Assembly: GCA_017853555.1 (NCBI GenBank)
Contig: JAFMJH010000004.1
Location: 62,001 to 126,000 of the forward strand
DNA length: 64,000 nt
Source of the DNA: Steroidobacteraceae bacterium
GTDB lineage: Bacteria > Pseudomonadota > Gammaproteobacteria > Steroidobacterales > Steroidobacteraceae
Reading direction: 5' to 3'
The translations under genes and the position numbers were made by a program. Below, piece by piece: positions 35,733 to 43,929 of this stretch. Position 1 is the first letter of the stretch. Each line of letters opens with the position of its first letter. The notes beneath the pieces were generated by a model. The model searched no databases. It saw only the letters and a list, made by a program, of their open reading frames with translations, and was not told the origin of the DNA.

Positions 35733-36932
35733 TCAGCGCGGCGCAGATCGAATCGACGCCGGCCCCCCCGATAAATCCAGACGCTGACCCGTATCAACGA
35801 GACGCCTGCCCCGAACGGCATAAACGGCGATTTGCTTCTCGACGTTGAATTGCACCAACACGCGTCGCCCATCGGCTGTGAAAGTGATTCCCTGCGCCGC
35901 CTCGCCACCAGGGACGTCGTCGAGTTTGCGTATATCGCCGTCGCGATTTTCGAACAGCAGGACGCGCCCACGCTTGATACGCGCCGGATTGTCAGGGAGT
36001 AGATTCGATCCGTTCATCGCTTGCACCGCGATCAATCGGCCATCCGGCGAAATCGTAACGCCCTCGGGTGTAGACGGAACCGTAACGTGTTGGACCGCAC
36101 GAAACGGGCGATGTGAAACGTCGATCAACGTGAAGGAGTCGACGTCCGCCGCCAAACGACCGGCATTCGCCAAACTCGCCAAACCCGCGTTACCGACCAC
36201 CGCCCATTTGCCGTCACTCGATACCTCGATTGAATACGGGCCTACGCCACTCGCAATCCGCTCGCGCGCCGTACTGACGCGTCCGCGGTCGATGTCGAGC
36301 ACCATCAAGCCTTGCTCATCACGCAGCGCCACAAGCGCGGCTTTGCCGTCGTGCGTGAAACTGATGCCGGATAATCGACGCTCCGAAATTTTGAGGGTAT
36401 CGCGCAAGGTCATTTTTCCCTCGGCGATATCGAGTACCGCAACCGTACCGGCGAGCGTGGCGGCCAACAACAGCGTACCGTCTCGATTGATCGCCAGCCC
36501 CTGCGGATGAGACCCGAGTTCGATGCGATCAACCAGCCGTGCCGGCGTCGTCGTCAGATCGACGACTTGCAAAAAGCTGCCTAGGACCACTGCCTTGGAC
36601 GCGCGGTCGTAGTAATTCGGGCTCGATACGATCGCCAGACGACCATCGGGCGTGATCGCAACCCCTTGCGGCGGGCCCGCCAACGTATGGCTCACCGGCA
36701 CCGACGCGACGACGCGCAAACCTCCGGCTGCGGCATCAAGAACCGTGAGCGTGTCGGCGCCGACGCCCTCGGGGTAAGTATCCGCGCCCTCCACACGTTG
36801 ATACTTTGCGTCGTTGGCCGAAACGATCAGATCGGCACCGGCCGCGCTCACCGCCGTGAAACGCCCGGCAAGACAAAACAGGATAAGCACGGGCATGATC
36901 GACCTGAGAAGGCTCGGGACGACGGAGTTCAT
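35733..36932 (-). CDS. Secreted YVTN-type beta-propeller protein
   Basis: 399 residues with a Sec signal (MNSVVPSLLRSIMPVLILFCLAG..., cleavage near TAVSAAG). Repeats of the pattern GVAITPDGRLAIVSS, GLAINRDGTLLLAAT, GISFTHDGKAALVA, SIEVSSDGKWAVVGN, GVTISPDGRLIAVQ and GITFTADGRRVLVQ describe a seven-bladed propeller. Such proteins bind or degrade ligands; some are lactonases, others have no enzyme activity. A GGAGG site is placed 9 bases before ATG 36932. First gene of the 36932-32911 operon, divergent from the ManD-like dehydratase with site E between them. Function unknown. Confidence 0.85.
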   Translation of the reverse strand: MNSVVPSLLRSIMPVLILFCLAGRFTAVSAAGADLIVSANDAKYQRVEGADTYPEGVGADTLTVLDAAAGGLRVVASVPVSHTLAGPPQGVAITPDGRLAIVSSPNYYDRASKAVVLGSFLQVVDLTTTPARLVDRIELGSHPQGLAINRDGTLLLAATLAGTVAVLDIAEGKMTLRDTLKISERRLSGISFTHDGKAALVALRDEQGLMVLDIDRGRVSTARERIASGVGPYSIEVSSDGKWAVVGNAGLASLANAGRLAADVDSFTLIDVSHRPFRAVQHVTVPSTPEGVTISPDGRLIAVQAMNGSNLLPDNPARIKRGRVLLFENRDGDIRKLDDVPGGEAAQGITFTADGRRVLVQFNVEKQIAVYAVRGRRLVDTGQRLDLSGGPASIRSAPR

Positions 36933-36976
36933 CGGTACATCCTCCACGGGCTTGTGTACGCCAAGAGCATTCATTC

Positions 36977-36982
36977 TATACT
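36977..36982 (+). promoter_or_regulatory. Probable -10 element (TATACT) of the ManD-like gene
   Basis: TATACT is followed 5 bases later by operator site E. A -35 is poor (TTGTGT with a 19-base spacer). The repressor site would lie just downstream of the -10, a classical blocking position. Confidence 0.4.
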
Positions 36983-36986
36983 GCAC

Positions 36987-36999
36987 TGAAATCGATTCA
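36987..36999. promoter_or_regulatory. Operator-like site (site E) between the propeller and dehydratase genes
   Basis: TGAAATCGATTCA: one base shorter in the right arm than the ideal TGAAATCGATTTCA, otherwise the same. It is 54 bases upstream of the propeller start and 17 bases before the dehydratase start. Confidence 0.5.
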
Positions 37000-37016
37000 C
37001 TGCGGGAGTTTTTCGC

Positions 37017-38351
37017 ATGAACAGTCGTCGCAACCTGATGAAGACCCTGACCGCCGCCGCCGTAACCGCCTCTCTCGCCACGCGCGAGTCGGTGGCGCAG
37101 ACCAAAGTCGACCATGCGGCGCGTGGCATGAGCTCCCCGAAGATTAAGGACGTCCGGGTCATCGCGGTCCAACCGGCCAACGTCCGACTGATCGTGGTCA
37201 AGGTGATCACCGATCAGGACGGCCTCTACGGGTACGGCTGCGCAACGTTCACCCAACGTGCCGAGCTTGTCGTGGCGGCAATTGAAAAATACTTGAAGCC
37301 GTTCTTGATCGGTCGACCGGCCGATCGTATCGATGATTTGTGGCAAGCAATGTACTTCAGTTCTTATTGGCGTAACGGCCCCGTGCTCAACAATGCCATC
37401 AGTGGTGTCGACCAGGCGCTTTGGGACATCAAGGGTCGACAAGCGGGATTGCCCGTCTATCAATTGCTCGGAGGCAAGTGCCGCGAGGCCGCCACGCTAT
37501 ACACCGGCGTGAATGGTCGCGAGCCGGCACAGATCGTCGACGGCATACGCAAGCTGCAAGGATCGGGATATCGACACTTCAGGTTCAACGTCGGCGGCGA
37601 AGGCACGGGCGATACCACCTCCGGGCGAGCGGACGTGCTGCACTCGTCGCCGCTCTTCGATCGCAAAGCGTACATCCGCAATATCATCAACACTTTCGAG
37701 GCGATTCGGAAAGAACTCGGCCCCGACGTCGAGGTGATGAACGACGTACACGAAAAGGTTACGCCGACGCAGGCTTTGCAGTTGTGCAAAGACGTCGAGC
37801 AGTATCGCCCGTTCTTCCTCGAAGATCCGTTGTCTCCCGAAGATCTCGCTTATTACCGAATAATCAGACAGCAGTGTTCAACGCCGATCGCGATGGGTGA
37901 ATTGTTCAACAGCCCCCACGAATGGATGCCACTGGTGACCGAGCGCCTGATCGACTACATACGCATTCACGTTTCCCAAGCGGGAGGCTTGACCCCGTGT
38001 CGAAAAATCGCCGTTCTCGGCGAGCTGCATGGCGTCAGAACGGCGTGGCACGGCCCGGCCGACACATCGCCTGTAGGACACTGCGCGAACGTCACGCTGT
38101 CGGTTGCGGCCTACAACTTCGGGATTCAGGAAATGGCGCAATTCAATGAGGCCACACGCGAGATCTTCAAAGGTTGTCCGGAAGTCAAAAACGGCTACGC
38201 CTACCCGAACGAAGCGCCCGGTTGGGGCGTCGAAATCGACGAAAAAATGGCAGCCAAGTATCCGTTCAAGTACGACAATAGCGAACGCGGCAAACTCAAC
38301 TATGGTTGGGGCGATCTAAGATTGCCGGACGGCACCGTCATCAAACAGTGA
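37017..38351 (+). CDS. Enolase-superfamily sugar-acid dehydratase (ManD/RspA-like) with Tat signal
   Basis: 444 residues. The N terminus reads MNSRRNLMKTLTAAAVTASLA, with SRRNLMK at residues 3-9 close to the Tat consensus. The mandelate-racemase/muconate-lactonising fold follows: metal ligands Asp243 (with His245, VMNDVHEK), Glu269 (FFLEDPL) and Glu295 (AMGELF), and the ManD-type catalytic/substrate segment WHGPADTSPVGH at 344-355. Family members dehydrate aldonates such as mannonate or gluconate to 2-keto-3-deoxy acids. An export signal on this cytoplasmic family is unusual. It sits between the propeller/lactonase/cupin operon and the PQQ dehydrogenase, consistent with periplasmic dehydration of the acids. 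Substrate not determined. Confidence 0.87.
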   Translation: MNSRRNLMKTLTAAAVTASLATRESVAQTKVDHAARGMSSPKIKDVRVIAVQPANVRLIVVKVITDQDGLYGYGCATFTQRAELVVAAIEKYLKPFLIGRPADRIDDLWQAMYFSSYWRNGPVLNNAISGVDQALWDIKGRQAGLPVYQLLGGKCREAATLYTGVNGREPAQIVDGIRKLQGSGYRHFRFNVGGEGTGDTTSGRADVLHSSPLFDRKAYIRNIINTFEAIRKELGPDVEVMNDVHEKVTPTQALQLCKDVEQYRPFFLEDPLSPEDLAYYRIIRQQCSTPIAMGELFNSPHEWMPLVTERLIDYIRIHVSQAGGLTPCRKIAVLGELHGVRTAWHGPADTSPVGHCANVTLSVAAYNFGIQEMAQFNEATREIFKGCPEVKNGYAYPNEAPGWGVEIDEKMAAKYPFKYDNSERGKLNYGWGDLRLPDGTVIKQ

Positions 38352-38363
38352 TCGTGTTCGCGC

Positions 38364-40490
38364 TCAAGGCAGCGCGAACACGACATAGGTTGCCGAATCG
38401 ATCGACGGCCCGGAATTGGTGTCGACGCCGGCGCTTCTGCGCGGGCTCGCCGCAATCACGACATATTGCTTGCCATTGACCGAATATGTTGCCGGTGTCG
38501 CCACGCCGTGCCCCGGCAAAGCGCCCTCCCACAGCATCTTGCCGTTCGCGCTGTCGTACGCCCGGAACTTGAGATCGTTCTCGCTGCCACCTGCAAACAG
38601 CACGCCGGTAGCCGTCAGGACGGTCCCGCCGTGGCTGTCGGAGCCGGTGTCCTTGAGTCCTTTGGCGGCCAGCTCCGTGTACTGACCGTAAGGAACCGTC
38701 CAAAGATAAGAGCCGGTGTTCAGATCAACCGCGCTCAAAGTACCCCAAGGCGTCGGACCTGCCGGATATCCCTCGGGATCGGTGAAATACTTGTATCCCG
38801 TAAACACGTATTTGGTATTTGCGCCGGCACTGCCGCCGCGACGTGAATTGTCAGCCACCGCGTCACGACCGGAGGTGAGATAGGAAATCACGTTGGTCAC
38901 TGCAGAAGCCGAGAGGGACGGAAAGCCGACCATCCGACCGCGACCGCGCAAAATAACCTCGGTCATCTGCTCGGCGGTCAATCGCGAACCGATATCCACC
39001 AGCGCCGGTATTGCAGGTGGTGCTCCCTTGCGCTCCGATCCATGACAAATCATGCATTGCGCGCGATACGTACGCTCTCCTTGGCCACTCTGCCGATAGG
39101 ATGCCGCTTCGGCAAGCGTCCCCAAAGAATAGGCATTGTTCACGTTGGCGTAGATGATTCCACGCTCGGGATCTGCCGTGATTCCGCCCCACTCGACACC
39201 GCCCTTCCAGCCCGGCGCAACTAACGTTGGCCGATCGATGCTGAGGGGGGTGAACGGTTGAGTTGCACCCAGGAAACTGTCGTATTCATTGCGCGCCCAA
39301 TCACGCAACGCTGGCGTGCGCCCCGTTATCTCCGAGCGTTCAAGAGTCTGCCTGGCGAGGGGTCGCGGCAATTGCGGAAAGGGCTGCGTCGGGCTCGTCA
39401 CTTCCCCGGGCACCGAACTCTTGGGCACAGGCTTGTCGATTATCGGAAACAATGACTCACCGCTCACGCGATCAAAGACGTAGATGAACCCCCACTTGTT
39501 CGTAGCGGCGACAGCGTCGATTCGCTTGCCGTTGCGATTGACGCTCAACAGAACCGGCGGCGCGGCGAAGTCCGAGTCCCAAAGATCGTGCTTAACGGCC
39601 TGGAAATGCCACAACTTCTTGCCGGTGTTCGCATCGAGTGCAATCACGCAGTTCGAATACAGATTGTCACCCGGTCGATTCACGCCGTAGAAATCATCCG
39701 ACGGCGAACCGGTCGCGATAAACACGATACCGCGCTTAATGTCGACGATCGAGCCGGCCCACGCATTGGCACCACCTTGCGAGCGGCGAGCTCCGGCGGG
39801 CCAGGTCTCGGCGCCAGGCTCGCCGTCTTCCGGCACGGTGCGAAACGACCAGCGCATTGCACCCGTGCGCACGTCATAGGCACGCTCATCGCCCGGCGAA
39901 GCCGGCGTCGTTTCCGCAACGCGACCACCTACGATCAGCAAATCTTTGTATACGACTGGCGGCGTAGTCGCGGCGAAGACGTTGTCTTCGGGAGCGCCAC
40001 GCAAGTTTGCCCGCAAGTCTATTTTGCCCTGGTCTCCGAATGACGAAATTGATGAGCCGGTTTCGGCATCAATCGCGTAGAGATAGCTAGCGACCGATGC
40101 GAAAAGTCGACGCTCTCTTCCGTCCGACCAATATGCCAAACCGCGCGTCGGATTCCCCGTTCCGATACCCGAGTCGAACGTCCACTTGACCTTCCCGTTC
40201 GTCGCATCGAGTGCGACTATTTTTTGCCGCGCGGTGACGACGTACATCACGCCATCGACAACCAGCGGTGTGCTCTGCACCGGACCGGGATCGGGCGTAA
40301 CGAATCGCCAAGCTTCCTTCAGGCCGGCGACGTTGCTGCGCGTGATCTGCGTGAGCTTCGAGTAATGTGTTCCAGCCTCGTCTCCGTGATAGGACGGCCA
40401 ATTCTCGCCTGCTGCCGCGGCGACGACGCCGCACGCCAATGCCAGTACGACCCCCCACAAGCGACTTGCATTCGTTTTTTGAAACAACAC
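38364..40490 (-). CDS. PQQ-dependent dehydrogenase with internal cytochrome c site (copy 2)
   Basis: 708 residues from GTG 40490, which has GGAG 8 bases upstream. The Sec signal ends near VVAAAAGE. The mature enzyme begins NWPSYHGDEAGTHYSKLTQI, typical of quinoprotein dehydrogenases, and shows propeller blades (KVKWTFDSG, AMRWSFRT, KLWHFQAVKHDLWDSDF). The haem motif CMICHG is at about residue 480, followed by the last blade(s). It is a paralogue of the gene at 21545 with the same domain order. Likely electron acceptor: a periplasmic cytochrome. It follows the mutarotase-like gene by 24 bases and is cotranscribed with it. Confidence 0.87.
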   Translation of the reverse strand: MLFQKTNASRLWGVVLALACGVVAAAAGENWPSYHGDEAGTHYSKLTQITRSNVAGLKEAWRFVTPDPGPVQSTPLVVDGVMYVVTARQKIVALDATNGKVKWTFDSGIGTGNPTRGLAYWSDGRERRLFASVASYLYAIDAETGSSISSFGDQGKIDLRANLRGAPEDNVFAATTPPVVYKDLLIVGGRVAETTPASPGDERAYDVRTGAMRWSFRTVPEDGEPGAETWPAGARRSQGGANAWAGSIVDIKRGIVFIATGSPSDDFYGVNRPGDNLYSNCVIALDANTGKKLWHFQAVKHDLWDSDFAAPPVLLSVNRNGKRIDAVAATNKWGFIYVFDRVSGESLFPIIDKPVPKSSVPGEVTSPTQPFPQLPRPLARQTLERSEITGRTPALRDWARNEYDSFLGATQPFTPLSIDRPTLVAPGWKGGVEWGGITADPERGIIYANVNNAYSLGTLAEAASYRQSGQGERTYRAQCMICHGSERKGAPPAIPALVDIGSRLTAEQMTEVILRGRGRMVGFPSLSASAVTNVISYLTSGRDAVADNSRRGGSAGANTKYVFTGYKYFTDPEGYPAGPTPWGTLSAVDLNTGSYLWTVPYGQYTELAAKGLKDTGSDSHGGTVLTATGVLFAGGSENDLKFRAYDSANGKMLWEGALPGHGVATPATYSVNGKQYVVIAASPRRSAGVDTNSGPSIDSATYVVFALP

Positions 40491-40514
40491 GATGATGTCT
40501 CCGGATTGCGCGGA

Positions 40515-41540
40515 TCAGGTCTTCACGAAAAATCGGTAACGTACGCTCCAACGCACGGTCCTGCCTGGAAGTACAAGCACGTGTACATAACCTTCGGGAC
40601 ACGCAGTACGGGAGTTTGCCCAAAACACCACCCGAGTCAGCGGCAGCGATCCGGTTTGCTGAACACCGGCGCCGGTCTTGGCATTTTCGATCGTGAAATC
40701 GAACTGCGAGGGTTCACTCGAGAATCCCAGAATTTCACTAGTCGAGGTATCGCCCGGCGCGAATTCCCGGTCGAATACGATCGCTTGCCCGTCGATTCGC
40801 GCACCGTTGCGCAATGTACGAAGCGCCTCAGGCTTGAATGGAAATCGGATGCTGATGTCCGGCCCGGTCGGCGTATCGTCGAAGACGAAGAAGTCATGGT
40901 AATAGGTCTGCAAATCGATGACCTTCGAACCGGTGTTCTTCATTTCATGTTCGACGATCAGAATCGGCTCCTTCGCATCGAGCCGCAAAGTCTTGTCATA
41001 ACGATATGCGATTCCGATCGGCGAGGAGAGTTCATGCCGGAACCAAACACGGTCTTTTGAAGGCTTGACGGTCCACTTGCCCGGATCGATCACCGGATAT
41101 TGAAAATTGAAGCTGTAGGGAGTGGTATCAACGCGGCGCAACACCCCTACGCCGGGTTTCACGAACGCCTCGCCGGGCTTCGCATCGTCATATCCTGGGG
41201 AACTAATGCTGTCAGCGGCGCGAAACTCCTCCACCGGACCGCTGACGTGATCGCGTGTTCCCGGGGTCGCATTCGCAGCCCAAAGTCCGAAGAACCCATG
41301 GCCTTTGTATTTCAAACAGGAGACTACGCCGGCCCAGTCAAAGCGCGTTCCGCGATAAAACCCTTTGTCACGGTCGGGCAGCATGACGATTGCGTCGACG
41401 GTGCCGTTCGTTATGCGCGCGTGCGGCGCGTCCGCGGGCTCGGCGGGCCCGCAACCTTCGCTCGCAGCGCGAGAAACCGCAGGCATCGCGGCGATCGCCA
41501 GCACGGCCAACAACGACAGCACACCAGCACGTTCGCTCAT
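40515..41540 (-). CDS. Secreted galactose-mutarotase-like protein
   Basis: 341 residues with a Sec signal (MSERAGVLSLLAVLAIAAMPAVSRAAS). The conserved region begins IVMLPDRDKGFYRGTRFDWAG and later has WVVF-type beta strands, HEMKNTGSKVIDLQTYYHDFFV and LPGRTVRWSVRY; this all-beta layout fits the carbohydrate-binding mutarotase superfamily, which interconverts sugar anomers or binds sugar. I assign it only at fold level. A GGGGAGG site precedes ATG 41540. It heads the operon with PQQ dehydrogenase copy 2 and has a good promoter and operator site F just upstream, so anomer supply to the dehydrogenase is plausible. Confidence 0.65.
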   Translation of the reverse strand: MSERAGVLSLLAVLAIAAMPAVSRAASEGCGPAEPADAPHARITNGTVDAIVMLPDRDKGFYRGTRFDWAGVVSCLKYKGHGFFGLWAANATPGTRDHVSGPVEEFRAADSISSPGYDDAKPGEAFVKPGVGVLRRVDTTPYSFNFQYPVIDPGKWTVKPSKDRVWFRHELSSPIGIAYRYDKTLRLDAKEPILIVEHEMKNTGSKVIDLQTYYHDFFVFDDTPTGPDISIRFPFKPEALRTLRNGARIDGQAIVFDREFAPGDTSTSEILGFSSEPSQFDFTIENAKTGAGVQQTGSLPLTRVVFWANSRTACPEGYVHVLVLPGRTVRWSVRYRFFVKT

Positions 41541-41555
41541 TGGACCTCCCCTTTA

Positions 41556-41569
41556 CGAAAACGATTTCA
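41556..41569. promoter_or_regulatory. Operator-like palindrome (site F) upstream of the mutarotase-like gene
   Basis: CGAAAACGATTTCA; on the minus strand TGAAATCGTTTTCG, one base from the ideal TGAAATCGTTTTCA. It lies 11 bases downstream of the -10 of the promoter at 41581-41610 and 15 bases before the ATG: a blocking position for a repressor. Confidence 0.6.
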
Positions 41570-41580
41570 TTTCTTGCGAC

Positions 41581-41610
41581 ATTATGCGCCAATCGCGGTA
41601 CACCTGTCAG
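41581..41610 (-). promoter_or_regulatory. Probable sigma-70 promoter of the mutarotase-like/PQQ dehydrogenase operon
   Basis: On the minus strand: -35 CTGACA (41605-41610), 18-base spacer, -10 CATAAT (41581-41586). It overlaps the last codons of eda. The closest of the promoters here to consensus. Confidence 0.5.
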
Positions 41611-42227
41611 ATCGGGCGTCGCAGGCCACTGGCCGTGGCGGCTGCCGCTCTGATCCGCGCCGGATCCGGCTGCTCGCGTTCCACGAGCCAAGTTCCACCA
41701 ACGCAGAGCACCTGAGGATTCGAAAGCCAGTCGGCGGCGTTCTGTTGCGTGATACCACCGGTCGGACAAAAGTGCACGCCTCGGAATGGGCCGCAGAGCG
41801 CCTTGAGCGCAGGAGGGCCGCCACTCGTGGATGCCGGGAAGAACTTGAAATGATCAAGACCGAACTCGAGGCCGCGCATGATGTCTGAGGCCGTCGCGAC
41901 GCCCGGCAAGAACGGAACGTTGCTGCGCGTAGCGGCTTTGGACAGCATCTCCGTGAGTCCCGGCGAGACGATGAATTGCGCGCCGGCAGACAAACTCGCC
42001 TCGAGATCTTGGGTATTGCACACAGTGCCGGCACCGACGATCGCACCGTCAACTTCGCTGATGAGCCGAATCGCTTCGAGCGCGCACGGGGTACGTAGCG
42101 TCACCTCGATGATCGGCAGCCCTCCGGCCACCAAGGATGCGGCGATCGACTGGGCGTGAGCAACATCGTCGATCATGAGCACCGGGATGACCGGCGCCAA
42201 AGTCATCAGATCGTGAATCGACTTCAT
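41607..42227 (-). CDS. eda: 2-dehydro-3-deoxy-6-phosphogluconate aldolase (KDPG/KHG aldolase)
   Basis: 206 residues. Class I aldolase of the Entner-Doudoroff pathway; it splits KDPG into pyruvate and glyceraldehyde 3-phosphate. Catalytic Glu is in IIEVTLRT near residue 41, and the Schiff-base Lys128 in HFKFFPAS; PVLMIDDVAHA, GAGTVC, PGVATASDIM and FCPTGGITQQN follow the family order. ATG 42227 is used; the preceding TTG at 42230 would add one residue. It is the second gene of the kdgK-eda operon (18-base gap). It is a distinct enzyme from dgoA at 20891. Confidence 0.94.
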   Translation of the reverse strand: MKSIHDLMTLAPVIPVLMIDDVAHAQSIAASLVAGGLPIIEVTLRTPCALEAIRLISEVDGAIVGAGTVCNTQDLEASLSAGAQFIVSPGLTEMLSKAATRSNVPFLPGVATASDIMRGLEFGLDHFKFFPASTSGGPPALKALCGPFRGVHFCPTGGITQQNAADWLSNPQVLCVGGTWLVEREQPDPARIRAAAATASGLRRPI

Positions 42228-42245
42228 CAACGAACCCGACCCGAA

Positions 42246-43253
42246 CTAGCGCCGGACATCTCGCGTACCCGCGACGAATGCGTCGATATCAGCTTGTGAA
42301 AATAGACTCGCATCGCCAGGAAGCGTGTGCTTCAACGCCGCCAGCGCGATGCCGGTTTCAGCCATGACTTTCAATGAATTTTGCTTCAGAAAGGCATGCA
42401 ATACGCCTGTCGCAAAGGCGTCGCCCGCACCGATTCGATCGACAATTCCGGTCAACTCCAATGCGTCGGTGCGGTGAGCGGCGTCACGCGCATAGACCTG
42501 ACCGGCAAGACGATGATGTTCCGCACTGGCGATGTTCCGGATTGTCGAAGCGATCAATTTCAAATTCGGCCACCGCTCGAACGCCATCGCCGCCGCACGG
42601 TCATCAGGGTCATCATTCGGGTTGAATTTTTGGCCCGACACCAAAGAGAAATCCACGTGATTTGCGAATAGAACATCAGAGGCGTCCATCATCGTGCCGA
42701 TGATCGTTGCCGAATCACCTCCCCACCTCTCCCACAATGATGCGCGATAGTTCACATCGAAGGAAACCGTCACTCCGAGCGAACGCGCAACTCGCGCTCC
42801 CTCCAAGACCATCGCTGAACTCTCTGCGCCGAGCGCACAGGTGATTCCCGATAGATGGAGTAATCGCGCGCCATCGAGCAATTTCGGCCAATCAATATCG
42901 GCTGGACCAGCCATCGCAAAGGCGGAGCGCTCGCGGTCATAGATGATCGCCGATGCCCGCGGTCCCGCCCCGGTTTCCAGAAAATAGAGCCCCATGCGAC
43001 CTGGGCGCTCGACCACGGCGCTGCAATCGACACCGCGCCCTCGCAGCGTCGCCTTGGCACTACGGCCCAATGCATTCGCCGGGACGAAACTCGCCATTCG
43101 GCATGAATGCCCCAAATGAGCGAGTCCAGTCGCGACATTCGCCTCGGCACCACCATAATGGACGTCGAGCCGCGGTGATTGAGTGAGCAACTCGTGGCCC
43201 GGCGCACCAAGACGCAGCAATAATTCACCGAAAAACACGCAGGGCTTATTCAT
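42246..43253 (-). CDS. kdgK: 2-dehydro-3-deoxygluconate kinase (PfkB/ribokinase family)
   Basis: 335 residues of the PfkB fold. Substrate-binding N-terminal part: CVFFGELLLRLGAPGHELL, then VHYGGAEANVATGLAHLG. The catalytic anion-hole motif GAGDAFATGV is near residues 272-281 with the catalytic Asp. The sequence and the partner aldolase favour 2-keto-3-deoxygluconate as substrate, although a fructokinase-like sugar kinase is not excluded. ATG 43253 has a GGAG site; the longer frame to 43310 lacks one. Divergent from the AllA-family gene by 74 bases. No copy of the TGAAA operator is seen upstream. Confidence 0.9.
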   Translation of the reverse strand: MNKPCVFFGELLLRLGAPGHELLTQSPRLDVHYGGAEANVATGLAHLGHSCRMASFVPANALGRSAKATLRGRGVDCSAVVERPGRMGLYFLETGAGPRASAIIYDRERSAFAMAGPADIDWPKLLDGARLLHLSGITCALGAESSAMVLEGARVARSLGVTVSFDVNYRASLWERWGGDSATIIGTMMDASDVLFANHVDFSLVSGQKFNPNDDPDDRAAAMAFERWPNLKLIASTIRNIASAEHHRLAGQVYARDAAHRTDALELTGIVDRIGAGDAFATGVLHAFLKQNSLKVMAETGIALAALKHTLPGDASLFSQADIDAFVAGTRDVRR

Positions 43254-43327
43254 CGTTCTCCGACTATAGTGTTTATGATTTGCCAGTGCCACCGGGGGAC
43301 GGGGCCCCATGAAGCGGTAGTAAAGTA

Positions 43328-43906
43328 ATGTCTAACACCCAAGAAGATCTCATTCGTCGCACTTATCGCGTGGAGAACGCCACGCCCGACAATATTGCTC
43401 CGTTCGGTGCGCTCATCGGACCTCGCGCTGCGGTGCGACCTTCGGATGTCGGATATTACGCAGGCGCCGTCTCGACCGGTCGTCAGGTCGATTTTCAATG
43501 CGATACCCGCGTGGACCTCACCTACGCGACATTGAAAAGACGACCGCTCGAAGTGCACTACATGGAACGCCATGCAATGCACACCCAGACATTTTTGCCA
43601 CTCGGCAACAAGCCGTTCTTGGCGATACTCGCACCGCCCTGCGAGGACGATCTGCCGAACTTCGACGCCATCAAGGCATTCCGCTTCGAAGGCGATACCG
43701 GCTTGTGCTTGCACCGCGGGACTTGGCACGAGTTTCCGTTTCCGCTCGAAGACGACACGCACGTGCTGGTGCTGCTGTCGTCACAGACCAGCCAAGACCT
43801 CAAGCAACGGGCACCAAACGGCATCGAGGCCTTCGGCCCCGATCTCGACAAGAAGGACATCACCCTGCGTGCCGGGCTATGCCTGGTGCTCGATTATCCC
43901 GACTAG
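43328..43906 (+). CDS. Ureidoglycolate lyase (AllA) family protein
   Basis: 192 residues of the AllA cupin-like fold (PF04115). The hallmark segments EVHYMERHAMHTQTFLPLG (with the conserved His, Gln and Phe), APFGALI near the start, AFRFEGDTGLCLHRGTWHEF and FPFPL are present. AllA converts ureidoglycolate to glyoxylate and urea, but no allantoin or ureide genes are near; it is placed divergently from kdgK-eda. I suspect it acts on a sugar-acid related substrate in this locus or is a regulatory/accessory member; that is inference. No signal peptide, so it is cytoplasmic. Confidence 0.82.
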   Translation: MSNTQEDLIRRTYRVENATPDNIAPFGALIGPRAAVRPSDVGYYAGAVSTGRQVDFQCDTRVDLTYATLKRRPLEVHYMERHAMHTQTFLPLGNKPFLAILAPPCEDDLPNFDAIKAFRFEGDTGLCLHRGTWHEFPFPLEDDTHVLVLLSSQTSQDLKQRAPNGIEAFGPDLDKKDITLRAGLCLVLDYPD

Positions 43907-43929
43907 TAGCGATCCGACGGCGCAGCGAT

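Noticed and set aside
43328-43906. Allantoin/ureide degradation operon
   Set aside because: Only the AllA-family gene is present; neighbours belong to sugar-acid metabolism.
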